A DNA stretch of 64,000 nt from Fasciola hepatica (taxonomy: Eukaryota; Platyhelminthes; Trematoda; Plagiorchiida; Fasciolidae), in the NCBI GenBank assembly GCA_948099385.1, contig CANUEZ040000028.1:5061501-5125500 (forward strand), given 5' to 3'. Shown here piece after piece: positions 1 through 12,275 of the stretch. Below the pieces are notes generated by a model. It ran no database searches. It was not told where the DNA came from and was given only the letters and a program-made list of their open reading frames with translations. The translations under genes were made by a program, and so were the position numbers. Position 1 is the first letter of the stretch, and every line of letters starts with the position of its first letter.

Positions 1-413
1 CTAAAATGCTAATATCAAGTGTTGAATCATCGGGTCAAGTGATGAAGACAGATATAGTTTAATCGAAATGTTATAGTGTTGAAATCAGGCTGTTGCGTTG
101 TTCACTGGAGTGAGACAGAGCTCCTTCCTTCAATTCAGATTAGTTCAGTTCAGCCGTCGACCTCGTATTTCCGTGCTACCTCCCAGCATCGTCCAACTGA
201 TGGCTGAATGAATGGAAGCATAAAGTGTATAAAAGCCGAAAACAAAATGGTGAACGGAAATCCCGAAGTTTAAGAAGGAGACCGAATGTAACAACGCAAC
301 TGGCCGTGGCACCTAGTCAAATCACTCAGTGTCCAACCAATTGGTTGGCGGGTTTCGTGACCCCAACCCGAAAGTCTTACACGTCTTACCTGTTCCAGTC
401 CAATGATCAGGGC

Positions 414-477
<64 letters not shown>

Positions 478-784
478 TGGCTTGGAATCAGGCGTGGTGC
501 CAACTCAGAAACAACAATTACAAAAACAGGAGAGGAGAGTAGAACAGTTATTAGGAAATAAAATGCTGTGATTTCCTTTTCTTTCTCACCGTACATTTTT
601 TGATGTTTTTATCAAGAACTGCCCACCTTTACCTGCTTTCCAACCATCTACATCGGAGGACAGCGTACGCCGGGGAAGTCCATCCACGGTCATGCGTAAC
701 ATGTCTCAAACATCGAAACTTGTTTGAATTCATTACTTGTTCAAGTGACTGCTTTCTAGTTCTCAAAACACTACATTTAATCTC
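1..784. other. Non-coding left edge
   Basis: No gene seen apart from the AT microsatellite at 418-476. Short frames are repeat artefacts or show no motif. Confidence 0.5.
418..476. repeat. (AT)n microsatellite, 59 bp
   Basis: An uninterrupted AT run. The Ile-Tyr frames crossing it on both strands are artefacts. Confidence 0.98.
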
Positions 785-1062
785 AGCATTGTTGATACGA
801 TGTTCCCACCATATTCAAGTAATACTAGGGAGACGTCGATGCCCAAACACCAACAGTCTTCGCCAACCTTCTGACCTTAACGGCCATGTTTTTGAGTCGT
901 ATGAAAGAATGGACCTAACTGCTGCAGTGTAAAAGCTAGCCTTCACAGACAATCGGATGTCACATCAGCGCCACAAATGACTGAGACAGGGAAAAGTCAC
1001 ACGTGTCTTCTGCGTACGCGATGAGACCTCATCCGATATCTTACTACCTGGTTAGAGGTAAC
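785..1062 (+). repeat. Diverged dispersed repeat, copy A (see 4831-5094)
   Basis: Shares ordered blocks with 4831-5094 in the same orientation: GACCTAACTGCTGCAGTGTA, CGGATGTCACATCAGCGCCA and CTTCTGCGTACGCGATGAGA. The family is not recognised and no protein motif is seen. Confidence 0.55.
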
Positions 1063-2733
1063 CGCCCAGGTAACAAAACTGAACTACTTCAACAGGGGTT
1101 TAGAACCAACCTAGTCCTGAACCTGTATCTTACGGTTCGAAAAGGCCAGAGGAATGACAAACATGACTGCGACTTAACCGGATCTTCCCTCAGACGAACA
1201 GTATCGTCCGCGTTTTCTCAGTCAGAGAGTTGATTGCATGAGCAAAGATCGATGCCGTTATTCTTACATAAGGATAGGGTTATCTCCAGAACTATTTCAA
1301 TCATAAAATTAAAAAGGAAAGGTGATAGAAGGAAGCCTAACGAAAGCCACTTCTCGTGGTGAACTCAAGTGAAAGATCGCCGAAAGCACCACCTCGGTGT
1401 CGGCTGTTTGCGTACGAGGATCGGAGAAAAGGAGTAAATTTCTCTGGCACACCCTTAAATGAGAGGCAGCGCCAAAGAACTGTGTGGTCAACCGAGGAGA
1501 ACGCCGCCTTCAGAACAAGGAAAACAGAGATTGTGGGCCTGCGGAAGGTGTGTCTGTGCTCTAAAATGTGTCAAAGGTTGAATGCTCCCTTCATAGAATC
1601 ACATAAACCCTGACTTGCAAGGACTAGCACTGAGCCCAAAACACAGAAAGCACAAGCTGACTTCGGATGCAGTATTCTCACAGTACAGATAGGATCGCGA
1701 AACTCCGGCGCAGTAACTGCACATGGCCAGGAACTCTATATTTATCCCAGTCAATAACTAAGAAATTAACACCAAATTTGACTCACAACAACACATAATT
1801 GCGGACCAAGAAATATGTCAAATGCAGAAGAATGCTCCACCATTTGCAGTGTTTTCTGGTGGCATGTCAACATGACCTACAGAGTTGATGCAAACGTGAG
1901 AAAAATGTACAGAATGGGTCAATCATAGACAAGCAGGAGTCTTTCGGAGCATAAATTATCTTGGGTGAAATCGGAACTAATGAATAGCTTGGAATTTCAG
2001 CGTTTTCACCAAAAAATTATTATTTTTACTGAAACCTCCGACTCAGTTATGAGTAAACTGGTGAGTTTCCGCAAAATATGTTCATAACCAATGTCGAATA
2101 ATTCCGCATCTATAGATGAGTGAAAAACTTTCGTGTGTGCACTAACGATGCCGTCTCTGTTGCTGATGAAACGGTGGCTACCTAAGCATCAAGCTCGGCG
2201 ACCAGGGTATTATGGTGACCTGAATTACAAAGATCACCAAGATTGCCGGTTATCGCGGTTTTGTTTTTTGTCAGTTAATTGGCCAGCCAGTCGATAATAA
2301 GAGTAAGCTGGGGGTCGAAGTCGAATTCATGATAACACCTGGCGTGTTCGTGACAACGTCATCAAACTATGATAATAAAATTAAAGCGTTTAAGCCAAAT
2401 CCTTTTTAGGCACCGCTAAAAATTTGGTATTTGTACCCTGAAAACAAGCTGATCTCTGAGGTTTGAAGTCTAACTGTTCTCAACTTATCCTGGGGAACTG
2501 TGCACGGAATGAAAATTATCACTTTTGGCTCAACTAGGTACAATTTCCAACTAAGGGATCTCAGACAGCGTTCGATTTGACGGATCTTACTCACCAGCAT
2601 TTGCCACATTGAGTAGCTATTGTCAGTGTATGCATGGACACTGCTGTATAATCTCTGATTTTCCACAATAAATGTAAAACGTGTGTTTTATCCTGTATTT
2701 TCTAAAGCAAGATATATGAGGTTGGATTCTGAA
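1063..2733. other. No recognisable feature
   Basis: AT-rich sequence with scattered short frames (about 60-85 codons) on both strands, none with a family motif or a clear splice frame. Confidence 0.5.
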
Positions 2734-2939
2734 GTGATTCATTCGTTGCCGCTTCTGATTTCGATGTCATATTGTCATTCTTCATACGTCTCTCCGGGCT
2801 AGGTGAAGAGTGGATGCCATTTTCAGAGCTACCTGAACTCGCCAAAATCGCAGCCACCGGGGTGGATAATCCGAATATAGAGACTTTAGCAGACGCCTTA
2901 CCGTCGGAATCCCGTGCAAAGCCTCTCGCGGAACGATGA
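2734..2939 (+). other. Coding-like fragment, unrecognised
   Basis: An open frame of about 67 codons without an early ATG, bounded by an upstream TGA and by TGA at 2937-2939. It has a hydrophobic start (DFDVILSFFIRLSGLGEEW) and an acidic helical part (PFSELPELAKIAATG, NIETLADALPSES). The first Met is at codon 26. An AG directly precedes the frame, but there is no clear donor. It could be an exon or an old transposon gene piece. I do not recognise the family. Confidence 0.25.
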
Positions 2940-4830
2940 GCGAAGCCACTGTCGGCTGCATTTTAGCAGTCTGTATAAACAGGAGCCCAGGATAAATTAC
3001 TTCATTTACTTTGATTTAATCTCTTCTTTATCACTACTTCTTATTTGATGTTTTATTTACTGACTGCATTTTGATCTCTCACGTATGAACGTTTATGAAA
3101 GTATCGGAAAATACTAACTGAAGAACTTGCCGGAAAAATCAGCCATAACTAATCGTTGAATTTAATCCTCGCATCATTGTCATATTAGTTTCTTGTATTT
3201 CCTTTCAGTCTGTTTTCCGGTTTTTGTATGAGAATAAAGCAGAAGAAACAGTGTGTTCTTATTCATGAAGTACTTGCCGATCTGGGATGATAGGAGAGAT
3301 TATTTCGAAAAAAAAATGTTCTCGATCTAGATAATACGTGCAAGCCACCTGGCGATTTGCCACTGAGTGATGAACGCATCTGGTCACAATTTTCTTCGCA
3401 GAAGTTTTTGACAACTGGAAACTTTTAAAAATAGATCACACTGAGCGGATTTGAGGATGATACAACCTTTTGTTTTACCTGTGCATTAGGTGAGTGTATT
3501 TTTTTTTATTTTACACCAATCATGTTCGAATCACGAATGAGCTGTAACTGCCGACATAATGGTGAAGAGGAAACAAGATGAGTGGACCAGTTGGCCCAGT
3601 ATTAGTTTTGCAGTCCTCAATGAATAGAGTTTTTTTTTACTCCGTCCACGTGTGACGTAGAGACAAAGAATGAAAACATACGCAGATAAATTTTATAAAT
3701 GTGAGGAAATTCCATTCTATTTACTTAGGCTCAAAAGCTTCCGATCCTTTGGAAGCAAACGGACATTTACTTAACAAGGTTGTGGGACAATTATGCACGC
3801 CAATTTAGGGAAAGTTTTCTGTTCAAATGTTACAGGTAATCGACTCTGACGAGATTCGAACCCACGCTCAGATGCCACCCCCGCTTTATTACCGCCTGTG
3901 CTCTACCAGCTCAGCCACAAGACCGGAACAAAGTGGTACGGGCATTTTTGCATGTGGGTCGTGTAGCTTAGCTACTCAAGTTACGATAGAATTGTCTGCT
4001 GTTTTTATACGGCAGCAGCCCGCATTTTCACCCCCAATCTTTCTAAGTGAGTTCAAGCACGCACTATCCCCTGCGTGTTCATTCTCTTCTTCTGTAAATA
4101 AAGTTTGATATTTGACTCACACAGGCAGATTCTCCAAATATATTCGTCAGCATCTAAAAGGAAAATCGGTTCTGGCATCAGTGAGCGTTTGACAGTCATT
4201 ATTTTCTTTGCTGTAAATGATTAGTCTCTTCTTGAAGTGATGGTGTAAATGGAAAATTAAATCGGATATTTCAGAATATTGAATAGGCACCGGAAAAGGA
4301 TAAGCCGCGGATTCACTCCGAATCTCCTTCACTATTCATAACTCTAATAGCCGAAATAACTTTTAGTTCTTCTCTTCCAGCCATTAGACTCGCACTTCTC
4401 TGCTGGTTAGTGTCGCGCAGCATCATAGAATCAGAAATGAAATAAATCGAGGCATAAGGAATAAACAGAGATGGAAGTCAGGTAAAATCTAGCACACGAA
4501 GAGAGTTCGAAATCAGGTACATATCAAACCTAGCCGTATCTCTAGCTGTTCAGTGGATGGATCTCGGGGACCCCAGAAGGAATGCCATACTCGCCTTACT
4601 CGGCTAGGCCCATGAGCTAAGTTTTTCATACGTTCTTGCCGTGTCATGGACAGACCAACCCTACTAGCCCTCGAGACGCCACCAGCATGGACGATCCATG
4701 AAAACAAAGGAGGTCTACCTGCGGGTATGATTAACACATGTTCCAACCAGCTTGGCTTGTTTAGACAAGTCCTTTGATCCAGAACCCGTTCCTGGTTCCG
4801 AGCACCATAGACCTAATTTATTCATTGTAG
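2940..4830. other. No gene seen, one tRNA-like sequence
   Basis: Contains the tRNA-like stretch at 3840-3925. The rest, including the 77-codon minus frame at 4513-4746, has no recognisable motif. Confidence 0.5.
3840..3925 (-). repeat. tRNA-like sequence (SINE head or tRNA pseudogene)
   Basis: The minus strand has TGTGGCTGAGCTGGTAGAGC (box A) and GTGGGTTCGAATCTCGT (box B with a T-loop). The spacing between them (about 50 bases) exceeds that of a simple tRNA, and the stems pair imperfectly. I read it as tRNA-derived, not a functional tRNA. Confidence 0.5.
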
Positions 4831-5094
4831 ATGCGATGTTATCATAGCATTCGAGAAACACTTCCAAAACATCAATATTCAAACACGAACAGTTCGAGTG
4901 TATCTTCTACCAGTAACAGGCAATTTTCTGAAGCGTGTATGACGACTGACCTAAATGCAGCAGTGTACACTCAGCACTTGATGGAAAAACGGATGTTACG
5001 TTCGCGTCACAAATATCCCAGATTGATAAATACCAAAAATACCTTCTGCGTACGTGGCGATAGCTCATCCAGTATGTAACTGCCAGGGTGTAAA
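4831..5094 (+). repeat. Diverged dispersed repeat, copy B (see 785-1062)
   Basis: Blocks GACCTAAATGCAGCAGTGTA, CGGATGTTACGTTCGCGTCA and CTTCTGCGTACGTGGCGATA align with copy A at 785-1062. The two are direct repeats about 4 kb apart. Confidence 0.55.
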
Positions 5095-7060
5095 ACGTAT
5101 CTGCTTTGTCTATGACTTCCTTATTAAGATAAGATAATGTATGTTGGGCCAACCCAATCCTTTACCAACACTTTACACCTTGGCGGTGGAAAACATTCAA
5201 AAGGGTATTGTAAACATTGATTCTGTCTCTACTACCAGTAATTGGAGTACCCAGTTTTTCCTACTTGCAAATCAAAGTCAAGCAGCACCATGTATTAAAT
5301 ACCTTTACTATCGCACTGAAAACCGAAGTATCCCAGATGACGAACTTCACCGCAAAGGGGTTCTTTAAAGTGCAGTTCGCGTTTCTTGGTGGGAAGTTTA
5401 AAGTAACAAAAAGTGCGTTTAAAATGCGGTAATGCTCTGTCTGTGTTCATTCATTACAAGGTACTGAATCACATTTTAGATGGATTGGATCGAGTTCAAT
5501 ACATGGCAGAAAATGAATACCATTTTCCTGTCCAGAGTTACTGACTAATGTTTGAACTGGAAAATATCTATTTTGTAAATAAGCCACTATTGAAAGCTCC
5601 CCGTTGTGAATTTCACATATCTGCCCCACGTGTTGAATCCCTTTCGAATAAATATTCACGCGAACGTTGCACGCAACTGTGATGTTTTGCTGTCATCCAG
5701 AAAAAAACCCTATGCACATATGCGGCTTTTGACTTCGGACTATCATCGTAAAACCGTTTGGTTCTAATTCTTCCTTTAGAAAGGCTACCCTGGGTAATCG
5801 AAATGAAATTTCCTAATCAGGAATGGCGACAATTAAGTACTAAGAATCGTTTAGTAGCATTTCCGGGAGAGGATGTGTAGGAACTGAACGCTGTTGGATC
5901 GGGATGAATGACAAAACTGTTCAGTTTGGCTAGCATCGGAATCTGTGTGACTTCAGCTGATTGCGAGTGCAAACAGTTGTGTTTTCGGCGAGTTTCCAAC
6001 AATGAGCCATAGATTCTTTCCCTGAAGATCAAAGTTTGGCCAATACATAATAAGTGAATGAGGTTCTAAAGGAAGTTTTGCATAAGTTTCATCGTCAAAT
6101 GCCTCTTGGGATTGGAGTTTATGATGTGAAATCTGATAACCTTTCTTTGGTTCACAAAGAAGCAAAATACCGGGAGATATTACTGGTGATAAATCAGTTA
6201 TAAGGCTAAGTAGGAAAACTATAAATGAATGACAGTAGGAAAAGTTCGCTGTTCTCCCAAAAACGGACAGGACGGAAATATTAGTTTCTCATGGGACGAT
6301 TTAATTATTGGGTAAATCAACAACTGTACTTTCTTCGATTGTGAACCCATTCATTTGGCATCCTGACAATCTAATTAACAACCCTTCTTTAGTTTTCCTT
6401 CGGCCAGTTATTCCTACGTTCAGTTTGGTTTTGGCTTATCAAGTTTCATTCTGATGCACCGTAAATATGGTACAGCTTTATTCTGAGGATCGTCTAAGTG
6501 CAAGCAGTTGACCCTTCTCGGAATTGTGTCCAAAAATAGCTCCAGATACCGGCATTCCTGAATGTCATAATTGACCCAATAGCATTTGATGGAGAATTGC
6601 TAATGAAAGTCGCGTATTCTGGTAGAGTCCTATGCCCTAACAAACTTTCCACGTGATGAATTTTTTTCGTATAAGCTGGGATGAACTAAAACAATGGTAA
6701 TACTTTATTCAGCCTTCCGCTACATCACAGATATGCGGACGGCGATGTGCTTCTCAGTGGTCTATGTAAGTTTTAAGCTTATACAATCTTTTGCTGCGAT
6801 GTTGCGGTTACTGCTAGTGCCTTGACAGTATAGTATGCTTCCATGGGCTTTGTGTGGTCCGAATCAGAGCTATACAGTAAGTAAGACTTGGAAGATAATT
6901 GGGACTATACTATCAGACAACTACATGAAGCATATTCTTTGGTGAACAGTGTGTGGAGGAATGACCAGTCAGTTTAAAGACAAGCGTCACCAGGGAGAGA
7001 CCTGTTGTTTGAGTGTGTGTACTAGATTCAATTTTCAAATAATTCGATTTATCATGCAAT
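5095..7060. other. No recognisable feature
   Basis: Short frames of about 70 codons occur at 5.2-5.4, 5.45-5.66 and 5.8-6.17 kb. None has a motif I can name. Confidence 0.5.
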
Positions 7061-7234
7061 GTGAACGTTTAACTCACCACTGAAAACCACTGAAACACCT
7101 TACGGCTGTATCATCCTTGTTAGAAATCATCAGCAATGCAAATCCACCGAGCCCCAAAAGGAGACTTGAACCCGGGGTGAAGGACTGTGAATGAAACACC
7201 TAACCACCAGACTGTCCGGCCTGGCTCTCAGTGG
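7061..7234 (-). mobile_element. tRNA-like SINE copy, inverted partner of 7467-7622
   Basis: The reverse complement contains a box A-like TCTGGTGGTTAGGTG and a box B-like CCCGGGTTCAAGTCTCC, then a shared tail with TTCTAACAAGGAT and GTGGTTTTCAGTGGTGAG. Its plus-oriented partner lies about 230 bases away. tRNA-like head plus unrelated tail is typical of SINEs. Confidence 0.6.
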
Positions 7235-7466
7235 TTTATTGAACTTATACCGAACATGAAATTTGAAAATTCTAATCTCCTACTATTCGGACTCGTATGG
7301 TAGTTAGGCTGTCTAGGTTGTTTAACGGAGAACCTTCACTGTACTTAGGCCTCTACAGAGAAGTTTATCATATGAGTCGATCGATGTGCGGTAAACCCTC
7401 CGCTAACATTCACAGGCAGTGGCGGAAGAGTGCTATGTCACGTATATATTTTCAGTGGACTTTTAG

Positions 7467-7622
7467 AAGCCAACCAGAGCAGCCTGACGGTTAGGAGTTT
7501 GACTTACGGTCTTTCACCCTGGGTTAGATTCCCAGTGGGGCGTCGGTGGATGAGCACAACTGATGTTTCCTAACAAGGATTAAACAGCTTCCGTGGTTTT
7601 CAACGGTGAGCTGAACCGTCAA
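7467..7622 (+). mobile_element. tRNA-like SINE copy, partner of 7061-7234
   Basis: Contains CCTGACGGTTAGGAGTT, then CCTGGGTTAGATTCCCAG as box B and a tail TTCCTAACAAGGATTAAA and GTGGTTTTCAACGGTGAG. It aligns along its whole length, with substitutions, to the reverse complement of 7061-7234. Confidence 0.6.
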
Positions 7623-10588
7623 ACTGCACTATGAACCACATTAAGTAAAGACCTGATACTGATCAGTACTTGAGGCATACTGAGTTGATAAGAAGCAAGG
7701 AATGTGTAACAATTAGGCATAGGATATTCAGTAGGTAGTAAATACCCACTGTTAATTACCATCCATGATGGAGGTTTTTCCTTCTTTTTTGTGTTTTACT
7801 ATTCATGAGTAGTAGTACGTACTTCATGAAACTCAGCTAATCGTACAGTATTTTTTCTTTTTGCTTAGATATCTTGGTCCATACTCTAGCTTTACGGTGC
7901 CTGTCACAGGAAGAGTTTGCGCATTTATTCATAGCTTTACTCCCTTTGAGTATATTTTATTTGTACAGTCATGCGGAGGCTTGAAGTCCCAACCTTAACC
8001 TCGTCGTCACTGTGCTCCATCATTGACAACAACACATTAGGAGCATTGACAGATCTAATGTTGGATTCGTCCAATCATGTTGGTAAATGCACTCGATTGC
8101 CCCACAGATTCGGCTCATCGGTACTTATTCGTTGATAACTTAATTGAGTATTACAAATACAGTCTGATTCATCCTTTTGTCACTGATTTAGTAATTCTTG
8201 ACGGTAAAAGTTTCTTGGTTTATTTATAGTACCGCAACCGAACTACGCTACATTTTCGTTCAGTTGCATGCTAATTGGGTCGTTTTGATTTTCTGCTCTG
8301 TCTCAATCTTTGGAAAGCACTTGCCGTAATTTGGTTTCTCATCTGGCTGTAAGTCTTTTTCCTCTGTATATTTACTCTTCTAGAACAGCGAATTTTCGAT
8401 TGGAGTTTGTTTTGCTGACCGTATCGTGCGTAGAGCTAGTGAGACTCAGTTCCTATCAGATCGACAGCTTAAAAGCTCGGGTTGGTAGCTACATCCATCT
8501 CATATTTGTATTTTGAATAAACCCTCAGTTTATAAAAACGAGGCAAGTGCAAATTTACTCGTCTGACGTTTAGTGTCCGTCAAGCCCAAAATATGTACTG
8601 CTTAAATTGAAATGGATTTCCGGAACTCAAATCTGAACGATGATCGTTATAAGTTGGAAGCGCGAGAAGGTTTTCAGTGTCTGACCACTGACCGCATAAA
8701 ATGGCCCAACTCTTATGAAAGGTGAGTCAACAACGCCAAAGCCACTCGTAGAGTACTCAGAAACCGGAACCGGTCACTAGACCAGCTTGTAAGGTCTACC
8801 TTGTTTATAGCATGTTGTACACACCTAAAAACCAAGGCAGGCATCCCTGACATTCCTAGTTCACAGAGTCTGATGGTGAGCAGATGTTAGGGAAGATATT
8901 TCATCCATTTTGTAGAAACAATATTTGTGATTTCCAACAATTCAATGTATTGAGTCTAGTTCATAAAGACAATCACGTACCTGATTTGACTATCCGGTCA
9001 TTGATGTCTTTTGACCGACTCAGTTCTTCATCAAGATAATACTTTCATTCGAAATTATGTTCACCACTTCACCTGTCCTGATAGCTTATTTTCTGTTTGG
9101 ATCAATCCAAGAGATAACAGTTGACTTTCATTCAAGGAGTTCATAATTGTTTTGGATTAGCTTAACTAGAGTCAGCAGCTTTTTCACTGGGTTATAGAGT
9201 TAAGTATCAAGAACTTACAAGATCTGTTTTCATTAACTTGGTTTATGCAATCAGAAACTGTTTATATGAGAGCTTTATTGAACAGTAGTTTCAGTTCAAT
9301 AGTGTGAATAATGAGACATTTTATTCGTTTACGGATTAGATTCATCATGAAGTTTGAACACTCAAATCCACTTTGATGACCATTAGTCGCGCCCCTCGCA
9401 TGGCTGTGCTGAAATTCATTGTGCAAGTTGGCCGAAATCAATTTGAACCAGGAAATGCAAGCGCGCCGGTTGGCAAGCTGCTTCTAGTCTCACAAAACCC
9501 GAGGAAGACGACTGTTCCCGCATTGGTCAATAATAATACTCGATTTCTATTTGGAAAGAAGCCACTTTTAACCAGTGTTGTGTACTCTAGGATTGGCACA
9601 AACACCTTTGTAGTCTATACTTATGGAATCTTAGTTAAGTGAAAGTATTGATGACGAGATCGTTCTCCTTGAGGACTTTGAATGCTATCGTCAAGACAGA
9701 AACTAAAGCGGCAAGAGAACAGACAGTGTTGTGGTAACTTACATCAATTCCGAGTAGTGTAGCAAGTCTGAAGTTATCTTTACTTTCTCCTGTAACAGTA
9801 TTCAACGTATGTTTGTTAAATATCATCCAATACTGTTGCCTTTTTGAGGCACTGTGAACAGTTATCTGTACATAAGTCCTTTTGGCTCCCAGAAGGGTAA
9901 CTATGTGATCTTTGACGCTTTCATGCTATTCTGATGCCATTACTATCTGACTGTCTGAGCATTGAACTGGTGATTGTAATCAAATTAATACGTTTCCCTT
10001 AAGTTCTGTTGGTTTACACGACCTATGTTTTATCAAATTGTCAAAGATACATTTCAACGCACCCGCAAGTGTTGACGACGGATTCTTCTTCCTGCGCTGT
10101 CTGTGAGAGTTTTGAGATCCTTGGCATTGAAAACCAAATACAATTCCAAACTCCACTTTATTAGAGCACAGATATTGATGAGGCAGCTCGTATAGCAGTT
10201 GCAGGCATCCAGCTACGATGAATTGTTAGGCAGAGTTGACAGTTTATGCGGACGGTTCCGTTTATTCTCTCTGGGTATTGCTAGCGTGGTGGAGTATGCA
10301 TACTACTCATTGGATAGGTAAATAGTTGGTTGCTTAAAAGCAAACTATGGTCAATCATGGGGTAATATTGGACGTGTTTACGTCACATAGACTGAAAGCA
10401 GTGAGATAAAAACGTATACAAACTGCACAATGGCATCCTCGATAGAATTAAAACTTTCTTTCAAACAGACTAGATATCGAGAATGTAAATGGGCAATTCT
10501 GTTGTACCTCCACGGTTTTGTTGATCCCCTAATGAATGGCCAAACTGTTACGTCCGGTGAATTTCGACACCAGTCACCAGCCCCATGG
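7623..10588. other. No recognisable feature
   Basis: Three kilobases of AT-rich sequence with no convincing frame, RNA gene or repeat seen. Confidence 0.5.
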
Positions 10589-10936
10589 TGCCTATCCTGT
10601 TGTGCTGTAACTTGGGACCAGCGCTTCCCAGAGTTCGTTGTTTTTGTTCTTATACGTTACTCTATCCTGATCAGTCGTGAGACACAGGGGTTGGGTACGT
10701 CTTTTACCCATCAGCTCTTCAGTACCAAAAATAGTAAACTTTTTGACACGAAATCCAGCTTCCATACGGATAACTTGTCCTGTCAGTAACAGCATTAGAG
10801 ATGCCGACAGCATATTCTCGAACATACTAATTCTAGCACTTTCTGAAAGTATGTTCGTCCCATCGCCATCATATCTTCTGCGCTCAAGTTGACCGAGCAA
10901 GCTATCCTTAGCCGATTGCGATCCAGTTTTTCTCTA
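10589..10936 (-). other. Coding-like open frame, unrecognised
   Basis: The minus-strand frame is open for about 115 codons after a TAG near 10937. It carries SQSAKDSLLGQLERRRYDG, SARISMFENMLSASLMLLL and KKFTIFGTEELMGKRRTQ. The amino-acid mix is balanced and soluble-looking, unlike most chance frames here. An ACAG sits in the middle (about 10785), so part of it could be an exon. No family recognised. The next feature on the opposite strand is a CR1-type scrap, so it may be transposon-derived. Confidence 0.25.
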
Positions 10937-11129
10937 TTCTCGATGACCCTTATCAGTATGCATGCAAACCCAACAGATGCACTCTGGATACAGTTGCTTC
11001 CGTTTTCTATTTTGTCTCAAAAGGCTTTGGAAGTTCCGTGAAATCAATTCGACTGTTCGTCTGATTCTAATTTGGTTTCTGTTCTCTTTTTCTTCAAAAG
11101 CTGGAGTCTGTCGGCTATTCCACTTTTTT

Positions 11130-11330
11130 TAATTTCATGGTTGAAAGATTACTTTTCCAAAAGAACTTAATGTAATAGAGTAGGTACAGACTTACCGAGT
11201 CCCTTATTGAACAAGTCAGGTGATCTTCAGGGCGCCGTCCTTTCCCCTATCGTTTCACCACATGTATTAGTGACCTACCCACTGCACCACCTCCGGGACG
11301 TTTTAAGTACGCAAATGAAGTGACGCACTG
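11130..11330 (+). pseudogene. CR1/jockey-type non-LTR reverse transcriptase scrap
   Basis: Pieces read SWLKDYFSKRT (about 11136-11168), GDLQGAVLSP (11219-11248) and, after a shift, SDLPTAPPPGRFKYANEVT (11269-11325). They match the WLxDYLxGR, GVPQGAVLSP and SDLPxPPPG..YADDVT boxes of CR1/jockey-like reverse transcriptases. The catalytic YADD box reads YANE. Sequence on both sides shows no further domain that I can place. Confidence 0.6.
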
Positions 11331-12142
11331 TCCGTGTCTCTTCGATCAGCCAGACTTTGCCTCCTTCTCCGATAACTTGTACAATGTTTAGATTTTTCTG
11401 TTCCATTCTAACGTATATTTCAACACTTCCGAATGTTTTGAGTGTACTTTATCCCTTCCTCTCTTCTCTTCTCCCACAGTCCATTTTTCTAGAGCTGACT
11501 CGTCAAATATTTAGGCCTCACGATCCGCACCAAATTACAGTGTTCTTCTCATATTCATGATTGCGTAGAAAAAACTACGTGAATTCTCTTTTTGGTTTTG
11601 TAGACTAATGGAATTTTGTACCGTACAAGCTATTATTTTTTTTCGTGTCCATCAACATTTTCTCCCTGTCTTACTCTACTGCTCTTCCGTAATCCTTGCT
11701 GGTCTATTTAAGAACGACTTTATCACATTACTCCCCGCCCTGGCTATTACCAATCGTGTCTCGGTACTTCTCATAGACTCTCTTATTTCCACCGTGTGCG
11801 ACTCACTCATAATATAGCCTGTGCAAAATTCGGCATGAAGATTCGTCTGGATCCCACGCATACCGCGTACCTCGGCTTATCTGCATGCTGTTCACATCCC
11901 TTTACACGATGCACATTTTAACTGATCCCCCTCAAAAGAATATCTTCCTCAACTCTATAGTACCTTATACGGCACGTGTTCTGGTTGAAAAGATGAAATT
12001 CGCCAAAGAACTGAGTAAGAACTTCAGCCGCTGAATCGTTTAGTTTTTTGGCAGTATTTATTCGCTTATTCCAAAGTGACAGTAGTCAGTTTCCCTCCTT
12101 TCTGATTGAAACATGAGTTTGGTAGCCTACTAAAGTGTTCCA

Positions 12143-12171
12143 TACAATACAATACAATGTATTACAATACA
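12143..12171. repeat. (AATAC)n short tandem repeat
   Basis: ATACAATACAATACAATGTA followed by TTACAATAC, an imperfect 5-base repeat. Confidence 0.8.
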
Positions 12172-12204
12172 TCTGCTCCATCATTATCAGCAGCTCATAC
12201 CCAC

Positions 12205-12275
12205 AACCGAGATTCAGCTGGGATTCGAATCCAAGTTGCAAGAACGTGAATTAAAAGTGTTAACTATTAACTCCG
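12205..12275 (-). repeat. tRNA-like sequence, box B only clear
   Basis: The minus strand carries TTGGATTCGAATCCCAGC, a strong box B with self-complementary stem, preceded by GTTAACACTTTTAATTCACG. No good box A, so it is probably a SINE or tRNA remnant. Confidence 0.35.
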
